From CAWUKT01 sp963923035 (GTDB lineage: Bacteria > Bacteroidota > Bacteroidia > J057 > JADKCL01): a stretch of 51,509 nucleotides of DNA. The notes below the pieces were generated by a model that ran no database searches, was not told the DNA's origin, and was given only the letters and a program-made list of their open reading frames with translations. Within the stretch, counting starts at the first letter, position 1, and each line of letters starts with the position of its first letter. Where the stretch lies: positions 1-51,509 of the forward strand of contig CAWUKT010000048.1 of assembly GCA_963923035.1 (NCBI GenBank), written 5' to 3'. The position numbers and the translations under genes are program-made. This document shows positions 34,348 through 44,119 of the stretch, one piece after another.

Positions 34348-34822
34348 GGGGCTGTTTGGATGAAAGCAATATCAGCAATGGCCACCAACCCTGGTCCATT
34401 TTTCGATCAATTCTACCCCCATTCTGATCTAGTCTGGAGATAGCACCATCAATGATAAGATACACATATCCCTTCAGAATCTGAGGGAGGTGGACAACGG
34501 GGATAAGTAAATGGGCCTTATTTTTAACTGAAGCGGACTGGATGAAAAAAAATCCTCCCGTTCTCGATGAATTGAATGAATTGAGGAACCAATCCCCCCA
34601 TCTCCCCATGAATTCCCCGTTCCGCCCAATGAGTGAATTCCCCCCATCCCCCATTCCTGCCAACCAGGGCCTATTCCAATTTCCGTCGGTTGCAAGATGA
34701 CAACTCAATGCATTTCTTTGCAGTATAATTGATTGTTAACTACGCTATTCTTACCCGCAACCAGTTTTGGCTCAAACTAGTACTTCTATCAACTTCTTGT
34801 ACTAATTGAAAAACCCATCGAT
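34348..34822. other. 475-nt divergent intergenic region between the two giant adhesins
   Basis: It should hold both promoters, but no perfect TAnnTTTG box was found; TATAATTG at 34724-34731 is one mismatch from consensus for the plus-strand gene. A C/G-homopolymer-rich stretch at 34590-34650 includes repeated CCCCCAT. GAATGAATTGAGG at 34574-34586 is identical to part of the 21-bp repeat region at 46706-46718. No ORF is convincing. Confidence 0.5.
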
Positions 34823-37800
34823 ATGAAACCCTTTCTACCCCTGGGTAGGGAGGCAAGGACAACTATGTCCCTTGCAATCCCTGCCGCTAAGTCCATCTGG
34901 TCGCTGGCCATTCTTTGTCTCCTGTGGGTCTTCGTACTCACTAGCAGCCCCCTTTACGCTGCCAGCCCCAATGTTCCGTCCTTTCCCTCCGGCAACGATA
35001 CCACGCCTCCGGTCCTCCTCAATGTTCCCCCCAATGATACCCTGGATTGCAGTGATCCAATCCCGGCTGACCCAGTTACGGCAATTGACGACCACGGACC
35101 GGTCACCCTCATCCCGACCAATTCGGTCTCGGCCTTCGAATGCAGCCCCGGCCTCGCAGCCTGGTGGCCGGCCGAAGGCAATGGCATCGATGCCCAGTCC
35201 AATTTGAATGCGTCCCTGATCAACGGGACCACCTTTTCCACCGGCATCGCCGGTGACGCATTTGCCCTCGATGGCGTCGACGATTACCTCGAAGTCACCG
35301 ATACCGTGAGCTACCGCACCCGGAGCTACTCGAATGCCTTCTGGATCAAGACCAGCGATTCCACGGACCAGGTCATTTACTCTGCCTCCGACACCACCAC
35401 CGGCGTCCCCCGGGTCCTCATCAAGCTCACCCCGGCCGGCCAGGTACAATTCACCCACAATACCCCCCAGGGGCCAGCCAACGGCACCACCATTACCACG
35501 TCCCTCACCAACGGCATCAACGACGGGCAATGGCACCAACTCATCGTCCGGAAAGCCGATTCGGTCATGTCGATCCGGGTAGACAATATGCTCCAGGCCA
35601 CCGGCGTAGATACCAACGACTTCAACCAGCCCCTGATCGTGACGATTGGCCGACTGTCCTTCCTCAATTTTACCAACAACGAGAACTTTGAGGGGACCAT
35701 CGACGAGGTTCGGGTATACTCCCGGGCCCTTTGTGCCCAGGAAATCCAGGCCCTGTACCTCGCGGGCCAGAATGGAACCTGGGCCCCGACCTTTCGGTTG
35801 ACCCGGACCTGGAATGCCTTTGACGGGGCGGGCAATTTCACCAGCGCCCAACAGGTGATCATTTTCGATGACATTACCCCGCCGATCCTCATTCCTCCGG
35901 CCCCGCTCAACATTGCTTGTACCGACCCCAATGGAGTCCCGCGCTCCAACCCCCAGGTCCGAAACTGGCTGAACTCCGCCTTCGCGACTGACAGTTGTTC
36001 CTGTGTGATCTTGACCTTTACGGCGCCGCCCGTATTTGAATCGGCCTGCAATGGATTCACGACCTTGATTACCTTCTCGGCCACCGACGAATGTGGCAAT
36101 ATCACCACCGGTTCATCCACCATCACCGTCTACGACAGTGCGGCGCCCACCGCCATTTGCCCGGCGGACATTGTCGTCGGCACCGATCCCGGCACCTGCT
36201 CGGCCGTTGTCAATTACAATGTCACCGGGGAAGACCTCTGCGGAAGCACCACCCTCAGCCTGAGCGACTCTTCGGGCAGCACATTCGCCCTCGGCACGCA
36301 TACAGTCATGGCCGTCGCCACCGACCAATGCGGCTATACCGATTCCTGTTCCTTCACGGTCACCGTGGAAGACCAGGAGGCCCCGACATTCGCGAATTGT
36401 CCCGGCGATATCGCCCTGGACATCTGCAATCCCGTGGCCACCTGGACCCCGCCCACGGCCACAGACGCTTGCAGCTCAGTCTCGATCACAGCTCCTACTT
36501 TTTCACCCGGTGATGCTTTCCCGGAAGGCAATACGACCGTCAGCTATACCGCCACAGACGCGGCGGGCAATACCAGTACCTGCTCCTTTGTGGTGTCAAT
36601 TTCCGCCCAGCCCCTCGTCGTTACCGGCACCGTCCCGACCTTCGGGTCTGGCACCCAGATTTCCTGCAACGGCTTCAACGATGGCAGCATCGACATCGGG
36701 GTCACCGGGGGCTGTCCTCCGTATACTTACCAGTGGAACAACGGCAGCAGCAGCCAGGACATGAACAACCTGATCGCTGGCAACTACGCCCTCACCGTCA
36801 CCGATCAAAGTGGCAACCAGGCTGTATTCACTGCGGACCTCAATGAGCCCGCTCCCCTCGCAGTCGCGGCCACCATCACCGATGACAGCTGCGGCAACCT
36901 CAATGGCGGATCTATTGACCTCGTCATCAGCGGCGGCGCCATTTGCCAGCCTAATACTGTGTCGCTGACTGGCCCCAATGGATTCCAATCCTCCAACCTG
37001 AGCAATACGGGTCTGGATGCCGGCACCTATGACCTGCTGGTGAGCGACGTCAACGGATGTAGCTTCGCCGCCACCTACGACATCCAATTGTCGGATACGG
37101 AAGCCCCTCAGGCGAACTGCCAGGATGTGACCGTGACCCTGGATGCAAATGGCACGTATCAACTCTCGGCTGAGGAGATCAACAATGGAAGTTCCGACAA
37201 CTGCGGCATTGACAGCCTCCTGCTCGGCAATGGTCCCATCACCTTTACCTGCGCCAATCTGGGTACCCATTCGGTTCAATTGCGGGTGGTCGATGCCAGC
37301 GGCAACAGCAGTACGTGTACCGCCACGGTGACCGTGGTCGAAGAGACCGTCCTCGCGATTCAGTGTCCGGGAGATCTTGTGACCAGTTGCAATGGTCCGA
37401 ACGGGGCCTACGTCTCCTGGGACTTGCCCACGGCAAGCATTTCCGGCCCCTGCACCAATCTGTCGAGTGAGGTCGCTCAACCTGGATTTAAATACCTCGG
37501 CAAATGCAATGGCAGCCGCTATTACCGCTCCCTCCAAGCCCGGAACTGGATGGATGCCCAGCAACAGGCTGAGGCCGTCGGAGGCCACCTCGTGGTGATC
37601 AACAGTGCATCTGAGAACCACTTTGTCCGTCAGTCCCTCCAGTCCAATGTGGCCTGGATCGGATATACCGACCGCGCTGTCGAAGGCACCTTCGAATGGG
37701 TCGATGGCAGCTCGACCGGGTTTACCTACTGGAAAAATGGCGATCCGGACAATGCAGGTGGCAACTGCTCGGCCGCAGGCGCCCTGGGCCAGGCTGATTT

Positions 37801-38803
37801 CGCAGTGATCAAGCAATCAAATGGCCGGTGGCTGGACCGGAAGGGCTGCCAGCTGTACCAGTACATCGTCGAGGTAGACGAAGGCAACTTCCTCGATGTG
37901 GAACAAGTCGCGGGTCCGGCCCGCGGGAGCTTCTTCCCGGTCGGGACCACCCCGGTGACCTATATCACCACCGACGGCCTCGGCGATACTGTCTCCTGCA
38001 CTTTCAATGTCACGGTCGAGGAATGCCCGATTGAATATTGCCATGCCGGGGGGATGAATACCCACTATGAATGGATCGAGCATATCGGCCTGAACAACCT
38101 CAGCCATACCTCGGGCAATGACCAGGGCTACGGCGATCATACACAGATCAAAGAGGTCCTGACCGCAGGTAGCCAAGCCAATATCACGCTGACACCGGGC
38201 TTCCAGGGATGCAGCTACCGCGAATACTGGAAGGTATGGATTGACTGGAACAGGGACGGGGATTTCTATGACAGTGGAGAAATGGTCTTCTACGGCAATG
38301 GCCACTCTGCTCTGAATGGAACGATTTCGGTACCGGCCAATGCGGCCCAAGGTGAACTGCGGATGCGGGTCGCCATGCGGTGGAACTGTTATCCCTCCGG
38401 TCCCTGCTGTTACTACCAGTACGGTGAAGTTGAGGACTATACCATCGAAGTGGGCAGTGGAAATGCCCGGGCGGTCCCCGGTGCTCTCACCGAACCCCAG
38501 GAAGTGGTGGTAGGAGAAAGTGTGCAAGCGGCCTCGGGCATGGAACTGAGCAATCTCTATCCCAATCCCGTCAGCCGTGCGGCCAGCGGTGAGGTCGCCC
38601 TGGAGTTCCGGGCGGAAGAGGCCCAGTCGGTGACCCTCAAAATCAATGACCTGTACGGCCAGGTACTGATCCGGCAACAATTGGATGCCCTGGAAGGCCT
38701 GAACCGGGAGTTCTTCTCTCTTCGGGACCTTCCCGCCGGTACCTACCTCGTAGTCCTTCAATCCAAAGCTGGACAGGAACGCCACAAAGTGGTAGTCCAA
38801 TAA
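34823..38803 (+). CDS. Giant multi-domain surface protein (LamG, HYR, SprB-like, C-type lectin, GEVED), T9SS type A
   Basis: About 1326 aa; an alternative start at 34865 (MSLAIPAAKSIW) also fits the signal peptide (SLAILCLLWVFVLTSSPLYA). The domain order is a LamG-like domain (108-316), several HYR-type modules (about 350-600, with APTAICPADIVVGTDPGTC and DQEAPTFANCPGDIALD), SprB-like repeats (about 610-750), another HYR-like block, a C-type lectin domain (about 890-1015, ARNWMDAQQQAEAVGGHLVV and WIGYTDRAVEGTFEWVDG), a GEVED domain (about 1070-1210, WKVWIDWNRDGDFYDSGE) and a type A sorting domain (LYPNPVSRAASGEVALEF to GTYLVVLQSKAGQERHKVVV). It probably binds glycans or cell surfaces. Divergent from the 1336-aa adhesin across a 475-nt region. 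Confidence 0.94.
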   Translation: MKPFLPLGREARTTMSLAIPAAKSIWSLAILCLLWVFVLTSSPLYAASPNVPSFPSGNDTTPPVLLNVPPNDTLDCSDPIPADPVTAIDDHGPVTLIPTNSVSAFECSPGLAAWWPAEGNGIDAQSNLNASLINGTTFSTGIAGDAFALDGVDDYLEVTDTVSYRTRSYSNAFWIKTSDSTDQVIYSASDTTTGVPRVLIKLTPAGQVQFTHNTPQGPANGTTITTSLTNGINDGQWHQLIVRKADSVMSIRVDNMLQATGVDTNDFNQPLIVTIGRLSFLNFTNNENFEGTIDEVRVYSRALCAQEIQALYLAGQNGTWAPTFRLTRTWNAFDGAGNFTSAQQVIIFDDITPPILIPPAPLNIACTDPNGVPRSNPQVRNWLNSAFATDSCSCVILTFTAPPVFESACNGFTTLITFSATDECGNITTGSSTITVYDSAAPTAICPADIVVGTDPGTCSAVVNYNVTGEDLCGSTTLSLSDSSGSTFALGTHTVMAVATDQCGYTDSCSFTVTVEDQEAPTFANCPGDIALDICNPVATWTPPTATDACSSVSITAPTFSPGDAFPEGNTTVSYTATDAAGNTSTCSFVVSISAQPLVVTGTVPTFGSGTQISCNGFNDGSIDIGVTGGCPPYTYQWNNGSSSQDMNNLIAGNYALTVTDQSGNQAVFTADLNEPAPLAVAATITDDSCGNLNGGSIDLVISGGAICQPNTVSLTGPNGFQSSNLSNTGLDAGTYDLLVSDVNGCSFAATYDIQLSDTEAPQANCQDVTVTLDANGTYQLSAEEINNGSSDNCGIDSLLLGNGPITFTCANLGTHSVQLRVVDASGNSSTCTATVTVVEETVLAIQCPGDLVTSCNGPNGAYVSWDLPTASISGPCTNLSSEVAQPGFKYLGKCNGSRYYRSLQARNWMDAQQQAEAVGGHLVVINSASENHFVRQSLQSNVAWIGYTDRAVEGTFEWVDGSSTGFTYWKNGDPDNAGGNCSAAGALGQADFAVIKQSNGRWLDRKGCQLYQYIVEVDEGNFLDVEQVAGPARGSFFPVGTTPVTYITTDGLGDTVSCTFNVTVEECPIEYCHAGGMNTHYEWIEHIGLNNLSHTSGNDQGYGDHTQIKEVLTAGSQANITLTPGFQGCSYREYWKVWIDWNRDGDFYDSGEMVFYGNGHSALNGTISVPANAAQGELRMRVAMRWNCYPSGPCCYYQYGEVEDYTIEVGSGNARAVPGALTEPQEVVVGESVQAASGMELSNLYPNPVSRAASGEVALEFRAEEAQSVTLKINDLYGQVLIRQQLDALEGLNREFFSLRDLPAGTYLVVLQSKAGQERHKVVVQ

Positions 38804-38820
38804 ACATCATTTCAATTTCA

Positions 38821-38867
38821 GGAAATACCGTCAACGGGGGTGCATGCGCATCCCCGTTGTCATTTCC
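38821..38867 (+). terminator. Long stem-loop after the giant adhesin
   Basis: GGAAAT (38821-38826) pairs with ATTTCC (38862-38867), CAACGGGG (38832-38839) with CCCCGTTG (38852-38859), and TGC with GCA inside. Stable, but no T tract follows, so the terminator call is tentative. Confidence 0.5.
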
Positions 38868-39121
38868 CTTCGTTCCTCCCCTCTCCTTTTCGATTTCCAT
38901 TCTCCTTTCCCCCTTCTCCGTCTTTTTTCTCTCCATTTCCCTGGTCCCATCCCATTCTTCCGTCCCAACCCTTCCCATTTTCCTGGCTCCCGCCCCTTTC
39001 CCCGCTCCATCTTCTTATCCTTCACTCATGTCCGAATCCAATCTCCATTCAACCACCTGAAATAGCCCCTCCCCAAGGAAAGTTCCCCTTCGGATTCAAT
39101 CAGTTGGGGCCGGGGGTAAAC
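38868..39121. other. Pyrimidine-rich gap, no gene seen
   Basis: Positions 38863-39060 are almost entirely C and T on the plus strand. Plus-strand ORFs across it translate to Pro/Ser/Phe-rich low complexity and are not accepted as genes. The remainder up to the minus-strand terminator shows nothing else. Confidence 0.5.
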
Positions 39122-39145
39122 AAAAAAGACCCCGAAGGGCCTCTT
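39122..39145 (-). terminator. Intrinsic terminator of the PorP/SprF-OmpA operon
   Basis: On the minus strand AAGA-GG-CCC, a TTC loop, GGG-G-TCTT and a T run from the plus-strand A tract 39122-39127. The stem is imperfect (internal loop). Confidence 0.55.
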
Positions 39146-39225
39146 GTTGGAATTGGATTCATTTCGCTTGTTCTTTTTCCCTATTTCTGCATGCTTCCGG
39201 GTCCGCTTGTTCTTCCCTCCGGTGC

Positions 39226-40218
39226 CTAGTCCTTCGTTACCTTGATCTTGTTCACCAATTCCTCCAAACCAATAGGATAGTTCATGAAGGGAAGTGCCTC
39301 CCCGAACTGATTGGTGATGTAGAAGACCATGTTGTTATTGCGGCGCTCCACCAGGCTCACGATCTGGAGGTCCATGCAGGCCCCCTTCTCCTTGTCGTAG
39401 ATATTGTGGGTGCTGATGGACCAGTCCCCATCCTTGGAGGACTTGACGAATTCTGATTTTCGGACCAGAGAGCAGATGCGCAGGTAGCCATCGTTGTCAA
39501 AGTCGAAGTTGTGTTGGCGAATGCGGATGACCTTCTCGTTGATGAAGGGATACAAATGGGACATCCCCTTGCCCATGCGGAAATTGTATTCGAAGGTAAA
39601 GGGTTCGCAACCTTCCACCTCGATGTTTCGATTGGGTTGGGTACTCACATAGTAATGGTACAGGTTGCCGTCGTCTCCCGAAACGCCCTGCGCAATGACC
39701 TTGAAGTAGATTTTTTCCTGCCCTCCGAAGACCACCCGCTCCCCTTCATTCGGCACAATCGGCCCGAAGGTATACCAGTCGTCGTCGTAGCGGTCCGAAG
39801 CATCAAAGGTCTTGGCATAAAGGACATTGCCCGCCTTGTAATTGCCCACCGGGTTGATCCCGCGGGAATCCGGCTCCGAAAAAGCGCCCTTCCCACCGAT
39901 GACGGAGAAGCGCACGGAGGTATTGAAGCCCCCTTTGTTCTCGTCGTGGGACCCACCGATATCGGGGTCGTAGATCCGGAGGTAAATCGGCTGGTCGTAA
40001 ACGAGGGGCAGGGAGATGAAAAAGATGGAACAATGGTCGTCGTCTCCCCAATCGGGCGGTGCCTCCGGCCCAAATGTCACCAGAAACGGGATGTTTTCCT
40101 CGGAGCGGGGAATTGCCTGGCCCGAGGCGAGAAGGGGTTGGAGCAAGAGGAAAAGGCCCAGCCAGGGCCAGGTCCGAATACGCCCCCGACGGCGAATATA
40201 TAGGGTCATTGCCATCAT
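39226..40218 (-). CDS. Exported 330-aa protein of the PorP/SprF-OmpA operon, function unknown
   Basis: A signal peptide (WPWLGLFLLLQPLLASGQA) follows a basic start. The mature part is beta-rich and acidic, with Asp/Gly-rich turns (EAPPDWGDDDHCSIFFI, RIYDPDIGGSHDENKGGF) and a segment NFDFDNDGYLRICSLVRKSE. No family recognised. Its ATG (40218) overlaps the OmpA stop by 4 nt (ATGA), so it is translationally coupled to the OmpA-family gene and is the third gene of that operon. A T9SS-associated accessory role is an inference from position. There is no sorting domain of its own. ATGs at 40215 and 40209 are alternatives. Confidence 0.8.
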   Translation of the reverse strand: MMAMTLYIRRRGRIRTWPWLGLFLLLQPLLASGQAIPRSEENIPFLVTFGPEAPPDWGDDDHCSIFFISLPLVYDQPIYLRIYDPDIGGSHDENKGGFNTSVRFSVIGGKGAFSEPDSRGINPVGNYKAGNVLYAKTFDASDRYDDDWYTFGPIVPNEGERVVFGGQEKIYFKVIAQGVSGDDGNLYHYYVSTQPNRNIEVEGCEPFTFEYNFRMGKGMSHLYPFINEKVIRIRQHNFDFDNDGYLRICSLVRKSEFVKSSKDGDWSISTHNIYDKEKGACMDLQIVSLVERRNNNMVFYITNQFGEALPFMNYPIGLEELVNKIKVTKD

Positions 40219-42977
40219 CGTTGATTCTTGGGTTGAGGGTGGTCCATTCGTTCAATGGTAAATTCGACCCGGCGGTTTTCCCGCCGGCCCGATGCATCGG
40301 CATTCGAAGCGACCGGGTCCGTTTCGCCCCGGCCTTCGATGGCCAACTGATTGGGATCGCAGCCCGCCAGGACCAGGAAGCGTCCTACTTCCCCCGCCCG
40401 GCGACGGGACAAATCCGCATTGTATTCCAGGCTGCCCAGGTTGTCGGTATGACCGGTGATGTGGAATTTCAGCCCGGGATGGTCCTGCACAAAGCGCACC
40501 AGGCGGTAGAGTTCGGGCAGCGATTCGGCCTGGAGTTCGCTCTTGTCAAAGTCAAAAAAGAGGTTGTTGATGCGCACGGGAAGCTGGTAGCGGATCATGT
40601 CGTCGATGGAGACCAGTTTGAGGTCCTGTTCGATGACCACATCCCCGTCGTAGGCGGTCAGGTCGAGGTGGCGGGAGACACTGTAATAGCCTTCGAGGTC
40701 GACATAGTACCCGTAGAAGGCCTCTTTGGGGAGCTGGCCCTCGTAACTGCCATCCGCCCCAATCTTAGATTCCAGCACCACCTCACCGGTTCGGAGGTTC
40801 TCCCAAATGATATTCCCCTCCACCGGCACATTTCGCTTGTCGGTAATCTGTCCCGTCACCACAATCTCCTCCGCGACCGTCCCCGGCAACCAATTCCGCT
40901 GGAAATAGGGATCGTTTTCCTGTAGCCGGACAATGCTGGGGTGGGAAAAGCCGAGGTTTCGGTATTCGGCCAGGGCGGCAAAGGCCGCTTCCAAGCTCAA
41001 TTCCCCCGGCGCAAAATAACGATAGTAGTCACCTTCCTGCCGTTCCACTGCCCCCGGAACCTTGGAGTACAAAGAACTGTTGGTGGGCAGGGGCATCCGC
41101 GCAGTTCCCAACTGAATCTGGTAGCGGGCCGGCGCTGGTGAATCCAGTCGGGGATCGGGTTCCAGATTGGAGGAGTCGGGCCCATTGGAATTGCCCTGGA
41201 ACAGCGACAACAAGGCCGAGCGGCCAAATCCCCGTTCCACACATTCCGACCAATCGTCTCCAGCCCCATTCGTCCCCCGTACGCCCAGCCGCACCGTCAG
41301 GGTATCGGCATTCGGTAACGCTACTGCCTCACCCAATTCACCCGGGAACCAACCCTGGCCCAAATCCCATTGGAACGACACGGTCTCCAACTGATCCCGG
41401 GGTTCCCAGCGGGGAAGGACTGCCGGTGGCACCGGCGCGGTCGGGTCGGTCGACTCAATGAACAAGGGGTAAGGATGCGCGACGTCCAGCTCGTAGCGGG
41501 CCTGGTTGAACACGGGCTCGCCCGTGAGGGAGTCGGTGACAAACAAGGACACCCGGTAGGTCCCCGGTTCGGCGTAGCAGTGGGAGACCTTGTGGCCCCG
41601 CCGTTCGGTGCCGTCGCCCAGGTCCCAGAGGTAATACATGCCGTAGGGCAAAGTTTCCCCGCTGATCTCGTCGAAGAAGGTATAGCAATAATCAAATGGC
41701 TCCAGGACCTCACAAGGCCCAAATGCCGGGAGAGTATCCGGGGCCAGGGTAATCCCAAAAATATCTTCGTTCCGGCCGCCCGCGGGTCGGTTGGAAGTCA
41801 GCCAACCCCGGAGGGTGGAATCGTTCAGGTAAAAGGAATGGTCATTCTGGGGGCTGTTGATGGGTTTCGGGAAATGCGTGGGGGCTTGGGAGGGAGTGGA
41901 CGATGAATATTGGAATACATCCAGGCCACCGAAGCCGGGATGTCCGTTGGAAGCGAAGATGAGGTCGCCGCCGGAGGTAATCGTCGGATAGACTTCGTCC
42001 CCCGGTGTATTCACGAGGGGCCCCAGGCTCCGGACCTGGGATGCCTCCAAACGATCTAAGGGCACGGCATAAAGATCCATGCCCCCGGCTCCTCCGGGCA
42101 AGTCAGCCGAAAAAACCATTTCCCCGGTAGCAGCATTCACCCAGGGATGGGACACCTGTCCTTCCAGTCCGGCAATTTCCACGGGACGCGGTTCCCCCCA
42201 GCTGTTGTCTTGTCGGTCACAGCGCCATACCGAAGCCCGTTTGGCATTGTCCCCCACCCCCAATCCCGAACGTTCGAAGATCAGGAAGGAGGAGTCTGGG
42301 GCGACCCAGACCGGCCCTTCGTGGAAGCGGGTATTCAAGCGGGGCCAAAAAGCCGCGGCGGACTTCCGCCACTGCACCGAATCCCGGCGGGAGACATAGA
42401 ACAGGTTGGACAGGGGCAGGCCGGTGACGGCCGATTTGTAGCGAACCCCGGCCTGGCTATTGTTGCGTTCCGAGGCAAAGACCATGCCGTCGCCATAGGG
42501 CACCCCGCCGAAATCTGCCTGCGGGGAATTGAAGGGCAAGCGCTCCGCCTTCAGTCGGGGATCAACGGCGGGGCTATTTTGAAGGAGGTCCAGGTAGGCC
42601 CGCGCCGTCGTCGGGTCGGCTCCCTGGGCGTAGAGGTGGGAAAAAGCCCGGGTGGCGGTGAGGCTGTCTTCGTTGTAGAGGGCCAAACGACCCAGCAGGA
42701 GCCATTCAGTCTCCTTGTTTCCGGTAGGAATATCCACAAACCGCGCTTGGTAAACCTGGGCGCTGTCCGCCGCGCCCATTGCCCGAAATGCCCGGGACAT
42801 CCACGACCAATGCATTCCATCCCCCCCTTGCTCCCCTGCCTTCCGAAACAGGCGCAGGGCCTCCGCATAGCGGCCCGCTTCCAACGCAGCCGTTCCCTTT
42901 TCCAGCGCCGGAGATTGGGCCTGCATTCCGAGGGGAACCAGCAGGGCCAGCAGGAGATATGTTCCAATTCGCCTCAT
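40215..42977 (-). CDS. OmpA-family outer-membrane/peptidoglycan protein (PorE-like layout) of a T9SS-linked operon
   Basis: 920 aa from the ATG at 42977, which shares its A with the PorP/SprF stop (TGATG); the TTG at 42983 is an alternative. After a signal peptide (MRRIGTYLLLALLVPLGMQA) come TPR-like helices (EKGTAALEAGRYAEALRLFR), a WD40-like PD40 propeller segment (about 170-400, with FASNGHPGFGGLDVFQ), a PKD-like domain (LWDLGDGTERRGHKV, PGTYRVSLFVTDSL) and a CarboxypepD_reg-like module (VTGQITDKRNVPVEGNIIWE). The end is an OmpA C-terminal peptidoglycan-binding domain (HITGHTDNLGSLEYNADLSR, RRENRRVEFTIE). This architecture matches OmpA proteins paired with PorP/SprF in T9SS organisms. Confidence 0.93.
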   Translation of the reverse strand: MRRIGTYLLLALLVPLGMQAQSPALEKGTAALEAGRYAEALRLFRKAGEQGGDGMHWSWMSRAFRAMGAADSAQVYQARFVDIPTGNKETEWLLLGRLALYNEDSLTATRAFSHLYAQGADPTTARAYLDLLQNSPAVDPRLKAERLPFNSPQADFGGVPYGDGMVFASERNNSQAGVRYKSAVTGLPLSNLFYVSRRDSVQWRKSAAAFWPRLNTRFHEGPVWVAPDSSFLIFERSGLGVGDNAKRASVWRCDRQDNSWGEPRPVEIAGLEGQVSHPWVNAATGEMVFSADLPGGAGGMDLYAVPLDRLEASQVRSLGPLVNTPGDEVYPTITSGGDLIFASNGHPGFGGLDVFQYSSSTPSQAPTHFPKPINSPQNDHSFYLNDSTLRGWLTSNRPAGGRNEDIFGITLAPDTLPAFGPCEVLEPFDYCYTFFDEISGETLPYGMYYLWDLGDGTERRGHKVSHCYAEPGTYRVSLFVTDSLTGEPVFNQARYELDVAHPYPLFIESTDPTAPVPPAVLPRWEPRDQLETVSFQWDLGQGWFPGELGEAVALPNADTLTVRLGVRGTNGAGDDWSECVERGFGRSALLSLFQGNSNGPDSSNLEPDPRLDSPAPARYQIQLGTARMPLPTNSSLYSKVPGAVERQEGDYYRYFAPGELSLEAAFAALAEYRNLGFSHPSIVRLQENDPYFQRNWLPGTVAEEIVVTGQITDKRNVPVEGNIIWENLRTGEVVLESKIGADGSYEGQLPKEAFYGYYVDLEGYYSVSRHLDLTAYDGDVVIEQDLKLVSIDDMIRYQLPVRINNLFFDFDKSELQAESLPELYRLVRFVQDHPGLKFHITGHTDNLGSLEYNADLSRRRAGEVGRFLVLAGCDPNQLAIEGRGETDPVASNADASGRRENRRVEFTIERMDHPQPKNQR

Positions 42978-43915
42978 CACCAATAATATACCGGACGCTC
43001 TGTTTTCACCTGGTACCCAAAATCATAGCCCAGGACCAGGCTGTGGCTCCCGCTGTTCCAGGGACGCAGGGCCGCCGTGCTCCATCCATACGCATAGCCC
43101 AATTGCAATTGTTGGTTCAACTGGAATTGGCCCAGGAACACCCAATCTCCGGTGGTCCGGTAACCCGCGCCCAGCCATACTTTGTCGGCAAGTATTACGA
43201 ACAGGTTCAAATCAAGTTGGGAGCCTTGGACGGGCAGGTACTTCAACAGGAAAGTGGGCTTGAGCTTGACCTGATCGGCAATGGGAATCAGGACGCCGCC
43301 GGTCCCGAGGAAGTAGCGGGTCCGGCCGGCTCCCCCCGCGTACAGGTCGTAGCGGTCGGAATAGTAGCCCAAGAGTTGGGGGGCGGAGAATCCGAGGTAA
43401 AAGCGTTGGGTTTCGTACCAAACTCCGAAGCCGGCTTCGGGAGCCAACAGGACCGGGGAGTTTTCCAGGAATTCGGCATCCCCGGGATCGGTGGTGGCCA
43501 CCTCGGCACTTTTCAATTGCAGGGTAGAAAATCCACCCGACAGTCCAAATGCCAATTTGCCGTACCGGAGGGGCAGGCGGTAGGCATAGGTTCCAGAAAA
43601 ATGGTTCTGGAGCAGGGGACCGCGACGGGCCACCGATCCGACGATTCCAAAGCCGTTTCTCCGGCTCCGGTCAATGCCGTCCAGGGTAAAGGTGCCGAGG
43701 AAGGGGCTGTTGCCAAAGCCCATCCACTGGTTGCGGCCCATCAGGGCGGCATGCAGGACTTCCCGGCTTCCGGAGGAAGCGGGGTTCAGGACGAGGCCAT
43801 TGAATGGGTACTGGTCAATCAGCGCCGGTGCCTGGGCCGACACCATACCTCCCCCCAACAGGGCCAGCCATAGCCAGCACAGCAGCAGTTGAGGACGGAG
43901 AACCAATGGGATCAT
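42977..43915 (-). CDS. PorP/SprF family outer-membrane protein of the type IX secretion system
   Basis: About 312 aa from the ATG at 43915, which gives a signal peptide ending at GGGMVSAQA. The mature start APALIDQYPFNGLVLNPASS is the PorP/SprF signature (Q-Y-x-x-N-x-x-x-x-NPAxxG). It is followed by amphipathic beta strands with alternating aromatic residues (GLSGGFSTLQLKS, WLGAGYRTTGDWVFLGQF) typical of an outer-membrane beta-barrel, ending in GYDFGYQVKTERPVYYW. Members assist secretion or surface attachment of particular type B cargo. It heads the operon PorP/SprF - OmpA - 330-aa protein. A likely client is the type B adhesin at 30.3-34.3 kb (inference). Confidence 0.94.
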   Translation of the reverse strand: MIPLVLRPQLLLCWLWLALLGGGMVSAQAPALIDQYPFNGLVLNPASSGSREVLHAALMGRNQWMGFGNSPFLGTFTLDGIDRSRRNGFGIVGSVARRGPLLQNHFSGTYAYRLPLRYGKLAFGLSGGFSTLQLKSAEVATTDPGDAEFLENSPVLLAPEAGFGVWYETQRFYLGFSAPQLLGYYSDRYDLYAGGAGRTRYFLGTGGVLIPIADQVKLKPTFLLKYLPVQGSQLDLNLFVILADKVWLGAGYRTTGDWVFLGQFQLNQQLQLGYAYGWSTAALRPWNSGSHSLVLGYDFGYQVKTERPVYYW

Positions 43916-44119
43916 GGGTGGGCGTGTTTTTTTTGATCTACCATAAGGTAAGCAAGGACCGGAACTTAATGGCAATGATTTCGATCAATTCCATCGCTCC
44001 CCGATCAATCCCCAATCCCACAGCACCAATACTTTTCCGTTTTTCGCTCCCTCCCCTTCCCCCCTTGAAACCCAAGCGCCGATCCCGTATCTTGAAGCAA
44101 AGCTCCAACCCTATTGTCC

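Noticed and set aside
34561..34660. Possible third copy of the 21-bp repeat family upstream of the giant adhesins
   Set aside because: Only a 13-nt identity (GAATGAATTGAGG) and C-rich similarity; the 21-nt step is not clear.
38840..39229. 129-aa ORF in the pyrimidine-rich gap
   Set aside because: Low-complexity Pro/Ser/Phe translation of a C/T tract; no coding evidence.
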